A stretch of 64,000 bases of DNA from Dendrophyllia cribrosa. Taxonomy: Eukaryota > Cnidaria > Anthozoa > Scleractinia > Dendrophylliidae. The DNA lies in the NCBI GenBank assembly GCA_024195265.1, contig JAJLRJ010000010.1, positions 27,385,261-27,449,260 of the forward strand, in the 5' to 3' direction. Below are positions 1-13,351 of this stretch, piece by piece (within the stretch, counting starts at the first letter, position 1; each line of letters starts with the position of its first letter). The notes beneath the pieces were generated by a model. That model searched no databases, was not told where the DNA came from, and was given only the letters and a program-made list of their open reading frames with translations. The position numbers and the translations under genes were made by a program.

Positions 1-461
1 ATAGTTTCACTATTTTTTGTGACAAGATTTTTGTGACCAGATTTTTAATTATATAGTTTGATTAGATTTTTATTAAGATATGGATTGATTATTTTTGGAG
101 CATTTTTTGACTAAAATATGAGAAGACAAAAATGACACTTTTTAAAAATTTTTGAAATTGACTGTTGGGTGGTTTGGTTGATTGGTTTTGTACGAATTGA
201 GGGGCGGGGTGTAAAATGTGCTGGTACCCTGATATACTATACTACTGGTAAATAGAGTGAATTAGTCCCTCTATCAACCCCCCAGGAAATAAATCTATGC
301 AAAAACCAGTTATCAGTGGGAAAAAGAATCGTGTTTTGGACGTGTTTTGGTTCTCTCATCATCGAGGAAAATATATTTAAAATGTTTTAATATAAGTAAC
401 GGTCATTTCTCATGAAAAAAAAACCTGTTTACAAATTTTATGTGGCTCTTTTATATATCAG

Positions 462-799
462 CTTGAGAAATTGATAGAAGAAGTGAAGAAAGTGTCTGAC
501 ATGTCGGATGAACAAGGAAAGCAAATGGAATTGCTATCTAAGTGCGCTTTGTTCGTGTTCAACAAGTGGGACCAAGTGCCAGAGAACGAAGTTCAAACAG
601 TTAAAGACCATGTGATCACAAAACTGAAGAGATGCTGGCCTGGACTTGATCCAGAGACGCAGATCATCTACATGTCAACCATGAAAGCCAGTAAAGTACA
701 AAACATCGGTTTTATCACCGAAGACTACCTTTCTCTGATGGATGGATTGCGGGCCATGGTTTTGAAAAGCATCGATTCCAGACTGGAAATGCATTGGAA
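462..799 (+). CDS. Gene A exon: GTPase C-terminal part with NKWD
   Basis: The exon follows an ATCAG acceptor at 461 and starts on a codon boundary with CTT GAG AAA, exactly as in gene B at 50049. It ends at TGG AA before GTAAGT at 800. It carries CALFVFNKWDQVP, whose NKWD is the guanine-specificity (G4) motif of the dynamin and Ras-like GTPase fold. Further on are WPGLDPETQIIYMST and a helical end LEMHWK. It encodes 112 codons plus two bases, against 107 plus two in gene B; the extra residues lie in the acidic loop before CALF. Confidence 0.85.
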
Positions 800-3700
800 G
801 TAAGTTTTACCGTGTAAAAGCACTTTTGTTTTGACCTTCGCATGGCCAGTGTCAGACGCGGGCGTATAAAAGCGTTAGTCTTGAAAGTTGAAAAAGCTTA
901 AATAAAAAAAAAAATGTTCATTTCCTAAAAGTTCATACATATTATCTTTATCATTACAAGCGACTAAAAGCAATGGACCAATTTTTTTGTTTTTGTTTCG
1001 AGATCTTTTGAAACTGTTATGAAACACGAAAACTAGTTTTGGATATGACTACTCAAAAGAAATTCTGAATAAAGTTAGAATATAACTAACACGGAGTTAC
1101 ATTCGGAATGCGAATGATTTATAAATATTTAAGAAAGACATGGTTGTTGTGTTTGATTTGTTTTGTCATGTCCAATAAGAATCCGGCTGTTTTAAACTAC
1201 TGGTGATTTGGATATATTTTTTTCATCTGTAACTGGGTTTTCATTGCCAGTTTTCAAGACTCGCAAACGTGACGAATTTACCTTTATTATACAAACACCA
1301 ATGAAATACCAGGTGAGCTTTCGCGCGTAAACATCATATCTTCACACGTGAGAATAACATGTTATCTTCACACGAGAAAAGATCACCGTTCTACTTTAGG
1401 ACTACAAAAAAATATTAAAGTGAAATGGTTTGATTTCATTGGTGTTTATATAATAAACAGAACATTACATGGCCGCTTGAAGATACGAAATGTCTCTTCT
1501 CGTGTTGAAAAATATTTCACTCGTTCGCTGCGCTCACTCGTGAAATATTTTTCAACACTCGAAGAGAAATTTCGTATCTTCGCGCGGCCATGTAATATCC
1601 TCTAGATCTTCACTGGCTGCTGGCCTAATGAACTATTAATAATACAGGCTATATATATTTCAAAAAAATGTTATACTTTATTTTTAGCCTTGAAAAAAAT
1701 TAAGGTAGAATGTTCCTCTTAACAAAAACTAAGAATACCACATGTTTGTAGAGCCAGCAGGCAGGAAATAATTTTTAAAAAGGTGACGACGTTTTTTTAA
1801 AGTGATCATGTTTCGGATTTTTCAGATCAATCTTTCACTGGCCATTAAGTTCTGTTTGTATACTCAGTATATATTTTCTGTTCCGTTTCGTTACTATCGT
1901 CACGCCGTAATTAGTTATATTGTCTATATTTCTTGTCAATGTGTAATTAGTTATATGTTCCACGTTTGTTTGTTTATTTATCACGGTGTAATTAGCTATA
2001 TTGTTCACACCATTGTATCCTTTTGCATTTAGCGGGTTCTGTAACTCGTGCTGGAGATGGATGAAGTTTCATCGGAAATATATGCCATTAAAAAAAACGT
2101 CGTTACCTTTTTCAAAAAAGAAAAACAACGAAGAATGCAGTTTTAAGGTAATACTGTATATATTGTATGTTATAGATGGCTACATGACCTTCTTTCACGA
2201 ATTATCTACCAAGCAAAGGCATTTGTGATGAACGTTTCCAGGGATCGTCAGGTGGCCGTTGAAAAACTCGAGAAGATTCGTCGCCGTTTGGATTCCATTG
2301 AACGAGAACAAAGCAAAGTGGTTGAGGATCTTGACACATATTTACAAGAACAAGTAAATATGGCTATACAGAAGCTTTCTGGGTTTCTCTCTACCGACGA
2401 AGTAAAAGCACGCTTTACCTCGTGGTCCTTGGATGAAGTTCCAAGCGTAGAAAGCTCCTGGGAAGTGACTGAAAAACAAATTATGAAAGTACTTTCAAGC
2501 CGACTGCAGGAAATCATAGAACAATGGGAAGAAGATAACCAGGTTTTTGCAAAAGCTCGCGATTCCCTTATCAGTCGCTTTCAGCAGCGCTACAACCTCG
2601 TTGAAGGGCAACTGCGGAATCTCTTAGAAGTTGTTACAGCTGACGACATTTATGGCGATGTCACACAAATTGATCTCTCTGATTCAAAATTCACTTTGGG
2701 TGACAAAGTCGTGATTGGTGTCACTAGTCCAATCTGGGTTCCACTCGGCCTAGTCGCTTTGGTGTTCGGTGCTCCTGTTGTCGGCATCATCGCTATGAAA
2801 AAAAAAATGAACGAAAACCAGAAAATCAGGCAATACGAAGGAGACAAATGTGGTTATATGGCAGAAAAATCGGCAAGTTATCTCAATAAAACTAAAGGAG
2901 AACTTAAGATTTTCGTCACAAATCACTTAGACGACGCTAAGCTCTGCCTGAAGCAAATTGAAGCCCGAATCCCAGAGATGATCCAAGCTGACAAGATGCT
3001 ATGTGACCAACTTGCTGACGAAAAGCGATCCAAAGAAGAAATAACAGCTCTTTACCAGCCAATTTTGAAAGAAAGTTCCAGTCTCCGAGAGAAGCTAGCA
3101 TTATTTGGAATACAAGAAGTCCGTGTCGATGATATCAGCAGCGATTATTTAGACTGGAAAGAGGACAAGTCTTCGAAACTTGGTACCGGAGAGTTTAGCG
3201 TTGTGTACAAAGGAACAATGAAAGGAGATGACGTTGAACGCAACCAACCAGTACCTGTGGCACTGAAAGTGTGCAACTCCGTCCTCGCACCTACAAATGC
3301 ATGTGATATCATGGCAGAAGTAGAGCTTTTGAGGTGAGTACATTTGTTTACCTACGCTTGAAGCACTTGGTTGGCAAACCCTTGCAAAACGCAGGCTGAT
3401 CCATCCATCACTGTCTCGTGAATAAATATGTTTGGAATTTAACGGAATCCCTTGTCTAACAGTTAATTTTTAATTATTATCCCACTTATATCTACTGCTG
3501 TGTGTTGCTTCGGAGCGCGCGCGGTCGTGCACGTCACGTGCAAATGACGAAATATATTATATCCATTAGTGATGCGCAATGGAATACTAGGAATCACCTT
3601 TAGGCCTCACTTGATCCGTTTACTCGTTATTCAAGATGCTAATGACAACTTCAAACGTTTATTGTAAAAAGTGTTTTGTTTCTATGCTGTTTTCTATGGA

Positions 3701-3867
3701 ATCGTAACTACAACGCCATAAATCTATTATTAAAAAAGGTGATTGGTCCATAGTTATGGAACAATACTTCATTGATGAAAAGTAATTTTGCGGCGATTTT
3801 CTTCGTCAAACTAGCTTTCCTCAAACAAAGCACTTACACTGTTTTCTTACCCCTATTTTGCCTGCGG

Positions 3868-3899
<32 letters not shown>

Positions 3900-4101
3900 C
3901 ACAAAGTGTCCGCGCTAACTTTCAACATTCATAACTTCCTTAAGAGAGTGTCCACCAGAAAACCAGGCAGGACCAGGCAGGAGGTGATAATACTCAAATC
4001 ACCGATTTCGCTCAAACTTTCCACAAAGGTTGAGGGTCATGAGTAGATACATGTACCAAAATATAAGGTCAAAATTTTTTATTCTCTCTGAGTTGTAGGA
4101 T

Positions 4102-4144
<43 letters not shown>

Positions 4145-7100
4145 TGGCCATTTGGCACAAATTTATGCATATTAATTAGCTAAATTTATTCGAGTGGTAA
4201 GCAAACAAAAATAGCAGCCTGGAAATAAAAACTGCTAAATCGTATTCTATATTGATCAGTCTTGCAGAAAAATGTGTTATTGGAATCGGTTGCTTTGATT
4301 TGCTGCTTTCCCAAAACCGAAAGTGAAGGGCATGTTTGGTCATTTTCACAAGACGCCAAAATTAGGTCATTTTAGATCTTAAGAGCGACTCTCTCTACCG
4401 ACCGGGTGAGATCCGAAAAACCTGGCAGGAGGTCGAAATATCAAGCACCCAAATATTTCACCCAGAGATACCCTAATGTGTCCTAGTAAATGTGAGAAAC
4501 TTATTTTGTTGTGGAGTTAAATATTTTTTTAGAAAATAATGAAAAGCTCAAGACGGCCTGATTTACCCAAAAATCACAAATCCGACCTCAAATACCGAGA
4601 GGTTCAAATCGATCTCGCGCACACGCGCAAAGCAAACTATTATAATTATTTTCAAATCACTTGATTAAGAAGATAATTCTGAGCTGTTTGAGCTATAATA
4701 GAAAAATATAGCGCTTTTATTTTATTTTTGGCGGCTTTGCAAAAGTTGGTAAAATTTCAGATTTTAAAAATACCGAATTATACACTGTTTTCGAATTATT
4801 AAAAATACACTCGGTATTACTCGTAATTACTTCAAACTTTCAAAATAGCAAGTACATGAGTTATATTTCAGCTGTGCATAAAAATTTGTTTGGTAAAATT
4901 TGATTCTGAGGAGACCGGCTGCATGTTATTTGACCTAAATTAGGCTAAGCTTACAGACAGAAATGTAAACATTCGGTACCGACTTTTGTCTAACCAGCTA
5001 CACAGTCGTCCCGAAAACGATGCAGTTGCTCTAAAAGCTATCCAAATTCAAAATCCCCTTGAAATTAACACTTATTATGCAGCTTACCTGGATTCTAGGA
5101 GGATTTACAGTCCTGTAATTCTTGTATTTGTTCTGTTCGAACCGGGATTGAAGAAAAATTTCCAGACCACTGTTGAAGTGTATTCCATCCCTGGCTAAAT
5201 TCTCGCCTTTGACGTCCTATTTTCTTTACGTGCATTTGTAGTGACTTTTATATGTATCTCCCTAAGCTTTGTATCTGATAATTTTCTCGGTATCTCTAAC
5301 TTTTGAGGGTGAAACGGTCAAATTTCTGGCCAACATGAAAGGTCCTGCAAGGCGCCGAAACGACAACTGAAATATGATCGCAACAGTGCCTTGTCTCGCA
5401 ATATGCAGAAGCGTTATATTGTAACGCAAGACTTACTCCTCACTCGGAGAAAGTGGGGAGGTGGTTGGGGAATTTTATGACGCATAATTTTTATTCACCA
5501 GTGTCTTTATTTTGCACAACCGCCGCTTTGATAATGGTTAAATGCCAGACTATTTTAACATACACAGAAACTATCCAGCAAATGCAATCAAAACGGTTCA
5601 TTACAACCGACACTAGTTTGGAGAACTTGAGAAAACGAAGCGTCTACAACTTTATGGCTCCGCAAACGGCTACTTTGTTTCAAGTGATATTTACTTATAA
5701 CCACTTACGCGCAAACTAGTTTTGTATACTTCAATATCATATGAGGAGGGGCTCAGCGTCGCTCCTCCCCAGTCCCCCGAAAATAACATGACATGGGAAA
5801 AAACGTTTGAGAGTGTTTCAAAACGCAGCCTATAAATGTATGTTCAAAATGTTTATAAAAAGTAATACAAATTTACTGCGCGTATCGCGTTAGAGACTTT
5901 GACTGCCCATTTTGGTACCCAGGGCGTCGCGGTCAGCGGAAACTACAGACAAGTTCCCCGGCGGGCGTCGGTTAGCGGGAACATGGTAGGAAGCCAATTT
6001 AACATCTATCTTATCCCTTCCTTGCCGCGCGCCTTGTCTCACGTACCCAGGTAAATACAATACGATACATACCAGGGAAATATTACGAACACCCTCGGTG
6101 ATGTCAGAAGTCTTCGGGTCTTGGCGCGCGATTTTCGTTCGTTCATACAGAGTTGATCTACATTCACTGCAAATTCCTATCGACATGAAAGAAATGTCAT
6201 TAGTTTAAGAAAGCGACCACTATAAATAGAATGAAACCTCCAAGGGACGGACCTTTATTTTCTGGAGGGGGGGGATGATCCTTTTTTGACGTTGTTCCCG
6301 CAGGCCATCATCATCATACTCGTACCACCCGGCCTAGCTGTGGTACCAGCGGTGAAGGCACGCACATTGCTGATTTAAAATGATTCCCATCGCCATAGGT
6401 TACTCCAAATAACTAGCTTGTAAACAGTTATTGACCCATTAGCTTTGATGGTGATATCGTCAGGAAGATGACAGACTTCTGAAACTCGCCCTTTTCTCGG
6501 ACAGAATGTCAACGTTAAATGGCAAAGTAAGCGGCATTCCTTGAATGAAAACCCGGACCTTTAGCCCTGGCACAGCGAAGAGTTTTTTTGGCTGCTTTTT
6601 GCGAAGGCAAGGTGAAGGAGTTGTCTTGTGCAGCCAAATGGAAAGAATCATCACTGAGCAATATTCAGATTTGGAACTAATATTTTTTAATAACTTATCT
6701 GACTTCTCTGCAAACATTTTTTTTTTACACATATCGTGTTTTCAAACAATTTGTTTTGTCTTTTCAGGCCCTGCAAACATTTTTTTTTTCAATTTTTTTC
6801 ACCCCCACCCTCCCCCCCCCCCCCCCCCCCCCCCCCCCCGTCCAGAAAAATAATGGTCCGTCCCTAATTTCAAAATAAATTTGTGTAGCATAGCTTACCT
6901 GATCCCACAGGTGAAAATATTCCTGTTAGATTGAGAATATGCTGCGAAATCTGTTTGCTGATGCCGCGATCTGCAGGGCGGGACTTTTGCAGATGGTTCG
7001 ACAGCTGAACTGGTACTCGGCAGCGCGATGAACCTTTTCGCCAACCAATGCCCAAGGAAGAGTGATGCGCCGAGCAAATATCCAGGTCATTGATGTTTGA

Positions 7101-10100
7101 GGGCAAGGTAAAGATCGACGATCTTGCCAAGATAAGCTCGACCTCAGTGTCGAGGGAGGCGGCGGACATCAAATTTAGGGGTCGTCGACATATTCACAAG
7201 TTCCCCGCTTAACGTCCACTGGACGTTTGGGGGGGGGGGGGGGGGGGGTAGGGAGAGTCGAGATTTGGACGTTAGCGTGCGGGCATTTGGAGCAAGTAGC
7301 AGTGGACGTTAAGCGGGGAACTTGTGAATATGTCGACGGCCCCTTAGGGAGCTCCTGTGATTAGAGATGTCCTTCTCGCAAGACACAAGTGGAACAATCA
7401 TACCGTCTTTCTTGCTGCGTGGATCCTTACCGCACTGGCCGCCATATAACCGCTTGAAAGAACAACTTTTCTCCATTTCACTGTCTCGATCAAAAATATA
7501 ACCCTAACTTCTAACAAGCGTAAACAACAACTGAGGGAACTTTTAGCGGCTGCGCTGCCCTGACAATCAATTTATAGGTACTTTAAAACAGACCGATTTT
7601 CGAATTGCAGTACACACAGATCTGTCTTGTTATTGTACATGATTACAATCTTTATTGTCTAAAACCTCTATTAGTTTGAAGGAATCTCGCCGTGGTATTG
7701 GCCATTATTATGTTAGGGTAGGATGTAATTTTTCAAAACGCGCATCAATAGTTTGAAAGTTACAGTAAAGTTACGAGTTGATTCTAGTTATTTCCTTCAA
7801 TGATGACTATAAGTGCCCAACTTTTATCGCAATATTGACACTTTATCAGTGCAATCTCAATTCAATTTGGGCTTTGTTTTTAAAACAACAGGCTGAGAGG
7901 TATGTGCGTAAATCTACACTATAATTCGCAGCACCTGCGACAACAAACGAAGGAGTGCGCAACACAATTATTTTTGCGTGCGTAGCTTCACTATAGAAAT
8001 TGTTATTACAATTGCAAAACAGTCATTCCCAATAATTGTGACATTCAGTAAGCGAACTTAGTTTTCGGAATCAAATTATGACAAACCAATTCTTCTGCAC
8101 AGAACCAAAATCAGCACTCTATCAAAACTTGTTTTCCCGGCTTTTCATTTTCGAGATTGGGCTGCGGAAAATGCTGAAACAAATACGCGCATGTTTTAAT
8201 CAGAAATATTTCTTTTTAGTAAGTTATAATATTTGAAAAAAATACGAGGTTATGTTTTATCCTCTATTTATTATGTTTTCAAAGAGAAATCGTGTTTTTA
8301 ACTCGCGTTACAATAATGATACTCTACGTATTGCGTGACAAGGCACTGATGCGATCATATTTCAGTTGTCATTTCGGCGCCTTGCTGGACCTTTCAGCTC
8401 GCCCAGAAATTAGCACGTTTCACCCTCAAAAGTTTTAGATACCGAGAAAATTATCAGAACAAAAGCTTGAGGAGATACATATAAAAGTCACTACAAATGC
8501 ACATGAAGAAAATTGGACGTTAACAGCGAGAATTTTGCCAGGGATGGAATACGCCTTAAACAATGGTCTGGAAATGTTTCTTCACGGGTTCTTCATCAAG
8601 CCCGGTTCGAACAGAACAAATACAAAATTACAGGACCGCAAATCCTCCTAGAATCCAGGTAAGCTGCAAAATAAGTGTTTCTTTTTTAATTTGGATAGCC
8701 TTTAGAGTAATTGCATAATTTTCGGGACGATTGTATAGCTGGTTAGACAAAAGTCGGTACCGAATGTTTACATTTCTGCCTGTAAGCTTAGCCCAATTTA
8801 GGTCAAATAACATGCAGCCGGTCTCCTCACAATCAAATTTTACCAGACTAATTTTTATGCACAGCTGAAATACAACTCATGTACTTGCTAATTTGAAAGT
8901 TTGAAGGAATTACGAGCTATACCGAGTGTGTTTTTAATAATTCGAAAAAAGTGTATAATTCGGTATTTTTAAAATCTGAAATTTTACCAACTTTTGCAAA
9001 GCTGCCAAAATTAAAATAAAGGCGCTATAATTGCGAATTATAGCTCAAACAGCTCAGAATTATCTTCCTAATAAAGTGTTTTGAAAATAATTATAATATT
9101 TTGCTTTGCGCGTGTGCGCGAGATCGATTTGTACTCCTCGGTATTTGAAGTCGAATTTGTGATTTTTGGGCAAATCGGGCCGTCTTGAGCTTTTAATTAT
9201 TTTCTAAAAAAATATTAAACTCCACAACAAAATAAGTTTCTCACATTTACTAGTACACATTAAGGTATCTCTGGGTGATATAGTTGGGTGTTTGTATTTT
9301 CGACCTCCCGCCACGTCTCACCCGGTGAATAGGGAGAGTGTCTCTTAATATCTCCAATGGGCAACAAGCTAACAACGTAGTTCTAATACCAGAAGTAAGA
9401 AGTATCTTTATGCTTTCGAAAATATTTTTGGGCAACTAAATAGCTTTTTAGTATGAAGGAATTTTTGCACCTCACTCAACGATTTCTGACGATTTCATCA
9501 AAATTCGGTAATTAAAAAAAGTGGTTTAATTTTAATGAAATTGAAAGAAAAAGACAGCAAATGTTCAGCTAAGCATCATTCTGCTTAAAACAATGCTAGA
9601 ATTAGCAAGAATAGCTTTTTGAAGCACATTTCATGAGGTTTGTAAACGAGGGTTTCTGTCTTTCATACTTCATTTTCAATGCAAAAAACAATGGGACACT
9701 TCTCTCTACAATAACTCTGAATTTTACTTTCAGGCACAATAGGGGACACAAAAAAGCAAAGGCTAATACATACATGTCATTTAAGTGCTTCAGACTCATT
9801 GTTAGGATCCAAAACGCAGGTTGCTCCATCGCTGTCTCATGTATAAATATGTTTGGAATTTAAAGGAATCCCTTGTTTAACATATTACTTTTAATTATTA
9901 TCCCACTTATATCTACTGCTGTGTGTTGCTTTGAAGCGCGCGCGGTCGTGCACGCGCAAATGACGCAAGATATTATGCCCATTAGTGATGCGCAATGCAA
10001 TACTAGGGAATCACCTTAAGGCCTCACTTGATTCGTTTACTTGTTATTTAAGATGCTAAAGACGACTTCAAACGTTTATTTAAATAGTGGTTTGTTTCTA

Positions 10101-13100
10101 TGCTGTTTTGTTTGGAATTGTAACTATAACGCCATAAATCTATTATTAAAAAAGGAAGGAAACAGATTTAGTAAGATAAGGTGATTGGCCTAAAGTTATG
10201 GAACAATATTTCATTGATCGAAAGTAATTTTGTGGCTATTTTCTTCGTCAAACTAGCTTTTCTCAGACATAGCATTTACACTGTTTTCTTAACCTTTCAC
10301 CAGCACCACTGACTTGCCATATTTATGCAATAATAATAATTTTATGTACCATCCAGTCCCACATTAAATACATGAAACACGACTTTTTGCGTTCTTTTCA
10401 TCAGAAAACTAGAGCACCCGCACATTGTAACGTTTTATGGCACATCACTTCTGAAGAATATGGGCACCATAAGAGTGATCTTTGTCATGGAAAAGTGCAA
10501 AGAAAACTTAAAGAGTCGCATTTTTAATCACCCTGAATCCATTCCTGGAAAATCAGAAAACCCTGCTGTCGCCAGGGAAGTATGTCGATGGGCGAAACAG
10601 ATCATAACTGCTTTGGACTACATACATAAACAGGGAGTTGTACACAGAGACCTCAAGTTGGAAAATATCTTGGTATGAAACAATTATGTGAATTATTATT
10701 GCCTTCCGAATGTAACTTGGTCATAGTTCTAGGCACTCGAAAATAACAATACGACTCAACCTGTAATCAATAGACTTCCTCCTGTCTATGTGCCCCTGTA
10801 TTGAAAAAAATCCTGATTATGAGGAGTGTCTACAAGGGTTTGACTGTACATACTGTATCTCACTGGATAGGTCTAAAAAACAGGCACAAAATTTGATAAC
10901 AAAATCATAATAGATATGAACTGTGTAGCGCCAATCGTATGAAATGAATATGTTTAAAAAATGTTATTAAAGCGCTTTTGAAACTAAAAGTTCAGACATT
11001 TCGGAACTTCTGTCTATTCCTCAGTGAATAGCCTTGATAAATAAATTTGATACCCTTGCAACGAAAGCCAATTTTTGATCAGGTAACTGTGGTTGAATAC
11101 TAGCACAAGAACTTAGCTGCACATGGCTGCATTTTACTATCAGAAAATTTATGCTTTCATTTTTGTAAGTAAGTAAGTAAATTAAAGTAAGTAATAACTT
11201 TATTTATGTGTCAAAAGTCATCTAGCAGAGGGAAAACCCCTTCACTAATAGGGGACACCTAACTTCACTAAAAATTACAATGAGGTAAAAAGTTTATATA
11301 CATCTAAAATCTAAATGGTAACTATTTACAAGTTAAAAACATAAATACAATAAATTACATTCCGAAAATAAAAATAATCATGTGTTTCATAGATGGCAGT
11401 TGCTGCAACCATCTAATTAATTGCTGAGGTCGCGCTTGCGTAGACACGCCCTAAACTCATAAAGTGTAACGGCTGATCTGTGCTTACTGGACAGCTTGCA
11501 CCACAATTTTGGGTCTAAATATCTAAGTGAATGTTTGCCATATGTTATGGAATTAAAACTAGGTTAGGAGGAATCAGATTGCCCTAGGCTATAAGGACAG
11601 CTGTTAGCCTTAAATAAATTGCATATATTCTTCGGGCATAAATTATGCTTAATTTTGTTCATTAAAATACATATTGGCCATTTCGAGGTTGTGCATGAGA
11701 CTGGGTCGGTTTCTTTTCGAATTGATTATGGGGCTGTTTTGGGGACGCTTTTCAAATATGGCGTCTGCTCAGGAATTAAACTGAAGCTATGATCTTGTCA
11801 AAAATGGGACGATAGTCCAGGGATTTATTGGAGGAATTCATTTCTGCTCATCCCCACTCCTTTCGGAAAATGTGCTCCACAAACCCTTGTGCTCGGTGCG
11901 TCCTTCTTAAAGGTTGCGTAAGGTATCAGTCGTAGGTATGATTTTTTTTTACTTTCGGATCACTTGGTAAAGTGTGAAAGTTCATAATTGGTGAATTTCT
12001 CCAGTTGTTGCTGCTCCCATTTTTGACAAGATCACAGCTTCTGTTTACATCCTGAGCAGACGCCATGTTTTAATTGCGCCCCCAAAACAGTCCCATAGTG
12101 TAATTCGAAACGAAACCAACCCAGTTTCATGCAACCTCAAAATCGCTAATATCTTGCAGCTGTCTGTTTTACAAGGTAGGCAAAGTGGCTTTTTTAAGTA
12201 ACTGCTTATAACTAGATAGTTTGTCCCTAAAACAGCTCTCAATCCTCTCTATTGTAACCATTCCAATTTTCGAGTGTCAGAAGCTCCACAAAAATGCTAT
12301 ACCAGATGACAATAGGTAAGACGAGGGAGGATAGCTGTCTTATACAGTTGTAACTTGGCCATAGTGGGAATTAAATTTCTAAGCCTCATAATCACTCCAA
12401 TCCACTGGCGTTTCTACAAACACTACTAATATGCTCATTAAAATTAAGTTTACAGTCAATTGTTACGCCTAGAAGTTTTAGACTTTCTGATGCCTAAATA
12501 ACCTTACCCTTTACGATAATACTGCCATTGTCATTATTAGTACCTTTAATTGTTACAAATGTTTATCGTCTGGTATTTCTTAAGGTTACCTTCAAGGAAA
12601 TTTCAATCATACCAGTTAGTTGCTAAAGCTGCACTCTCCTGAGGTTTAGAAACTACCGTACACATATCCTTTCTTGTTTCATAAATCTGATGATCATCTG
12701 CATACACAGATAAAATAGATTCTTTATTATAGATAAAATCGTTATGAAAAACATTTCAGAGCAATGGTCTAATACAGACCCCTGATGGTAACCACGATTT
12801 ACTTGCTTCCACGAACTTGTCAAAGATCCAATTCGTACTCGACCATAGCGATCGCACAAATAACTGTACTGTGTAAAATGTGAATAGCACTATCACGAAA
12901 ACCGTAGGATTTCAGCTTGCTTAACATGAGCGGTGAACAGTCAGACGGCTCGAGTTTAAATCTCGTCGTGAACCTCTTTTCTTTGCGTTCTTCAGAAGTC
13001 ATTACGTTTAATGTTATAAAAATATCGTACCGTGTCAGTATCTGAAAAGCAACATCGCGTTACGCGGTACCATTTCTTATTCAAGGGTTGGCTCATAGGA

Positions 13101-13307
13101 GCATTTGATTATTTAACTTGCATAACTGATAAGTTAAATAAGTATAAGTTAGGGTTAAGAATGTATGTACAAGTCATATTTTACATAATATAATTAGTTT
13201 CAGTAAATAGATACGTTTTTACTTTATTACTAATATAAAAAATTGGACAGGCTATCCAATTAGTACTAAGGCCTAGGGTACATGTGCATGTCTATAATAT
13301 TTACAAA

Positions 13308-13351
<44 letters not shown>

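Larger units (their letters stand above)
3334..10404 (+). other. Gene A 7-kb intron filled with repeats
   Basis: The intron separates the kinase N-lobe exon from the catalytic-loop exon; the matching intron in gene B is only 847 bp. Most of the extra length is accounted for by a pair of direct repeats, a pair of 1-kb inverted arms, a PIF/Harbinger-like MITE and four poly-G/C runs, listed separately. The stretch 5430-7170 between the arms is AT-rich with no recognisable exon. Confidence 0.75.

Noticed and set aside
3858..4046. Glycine-rich open frame
   Set aside because: It is created by the 30-G run and has no splice or start support.
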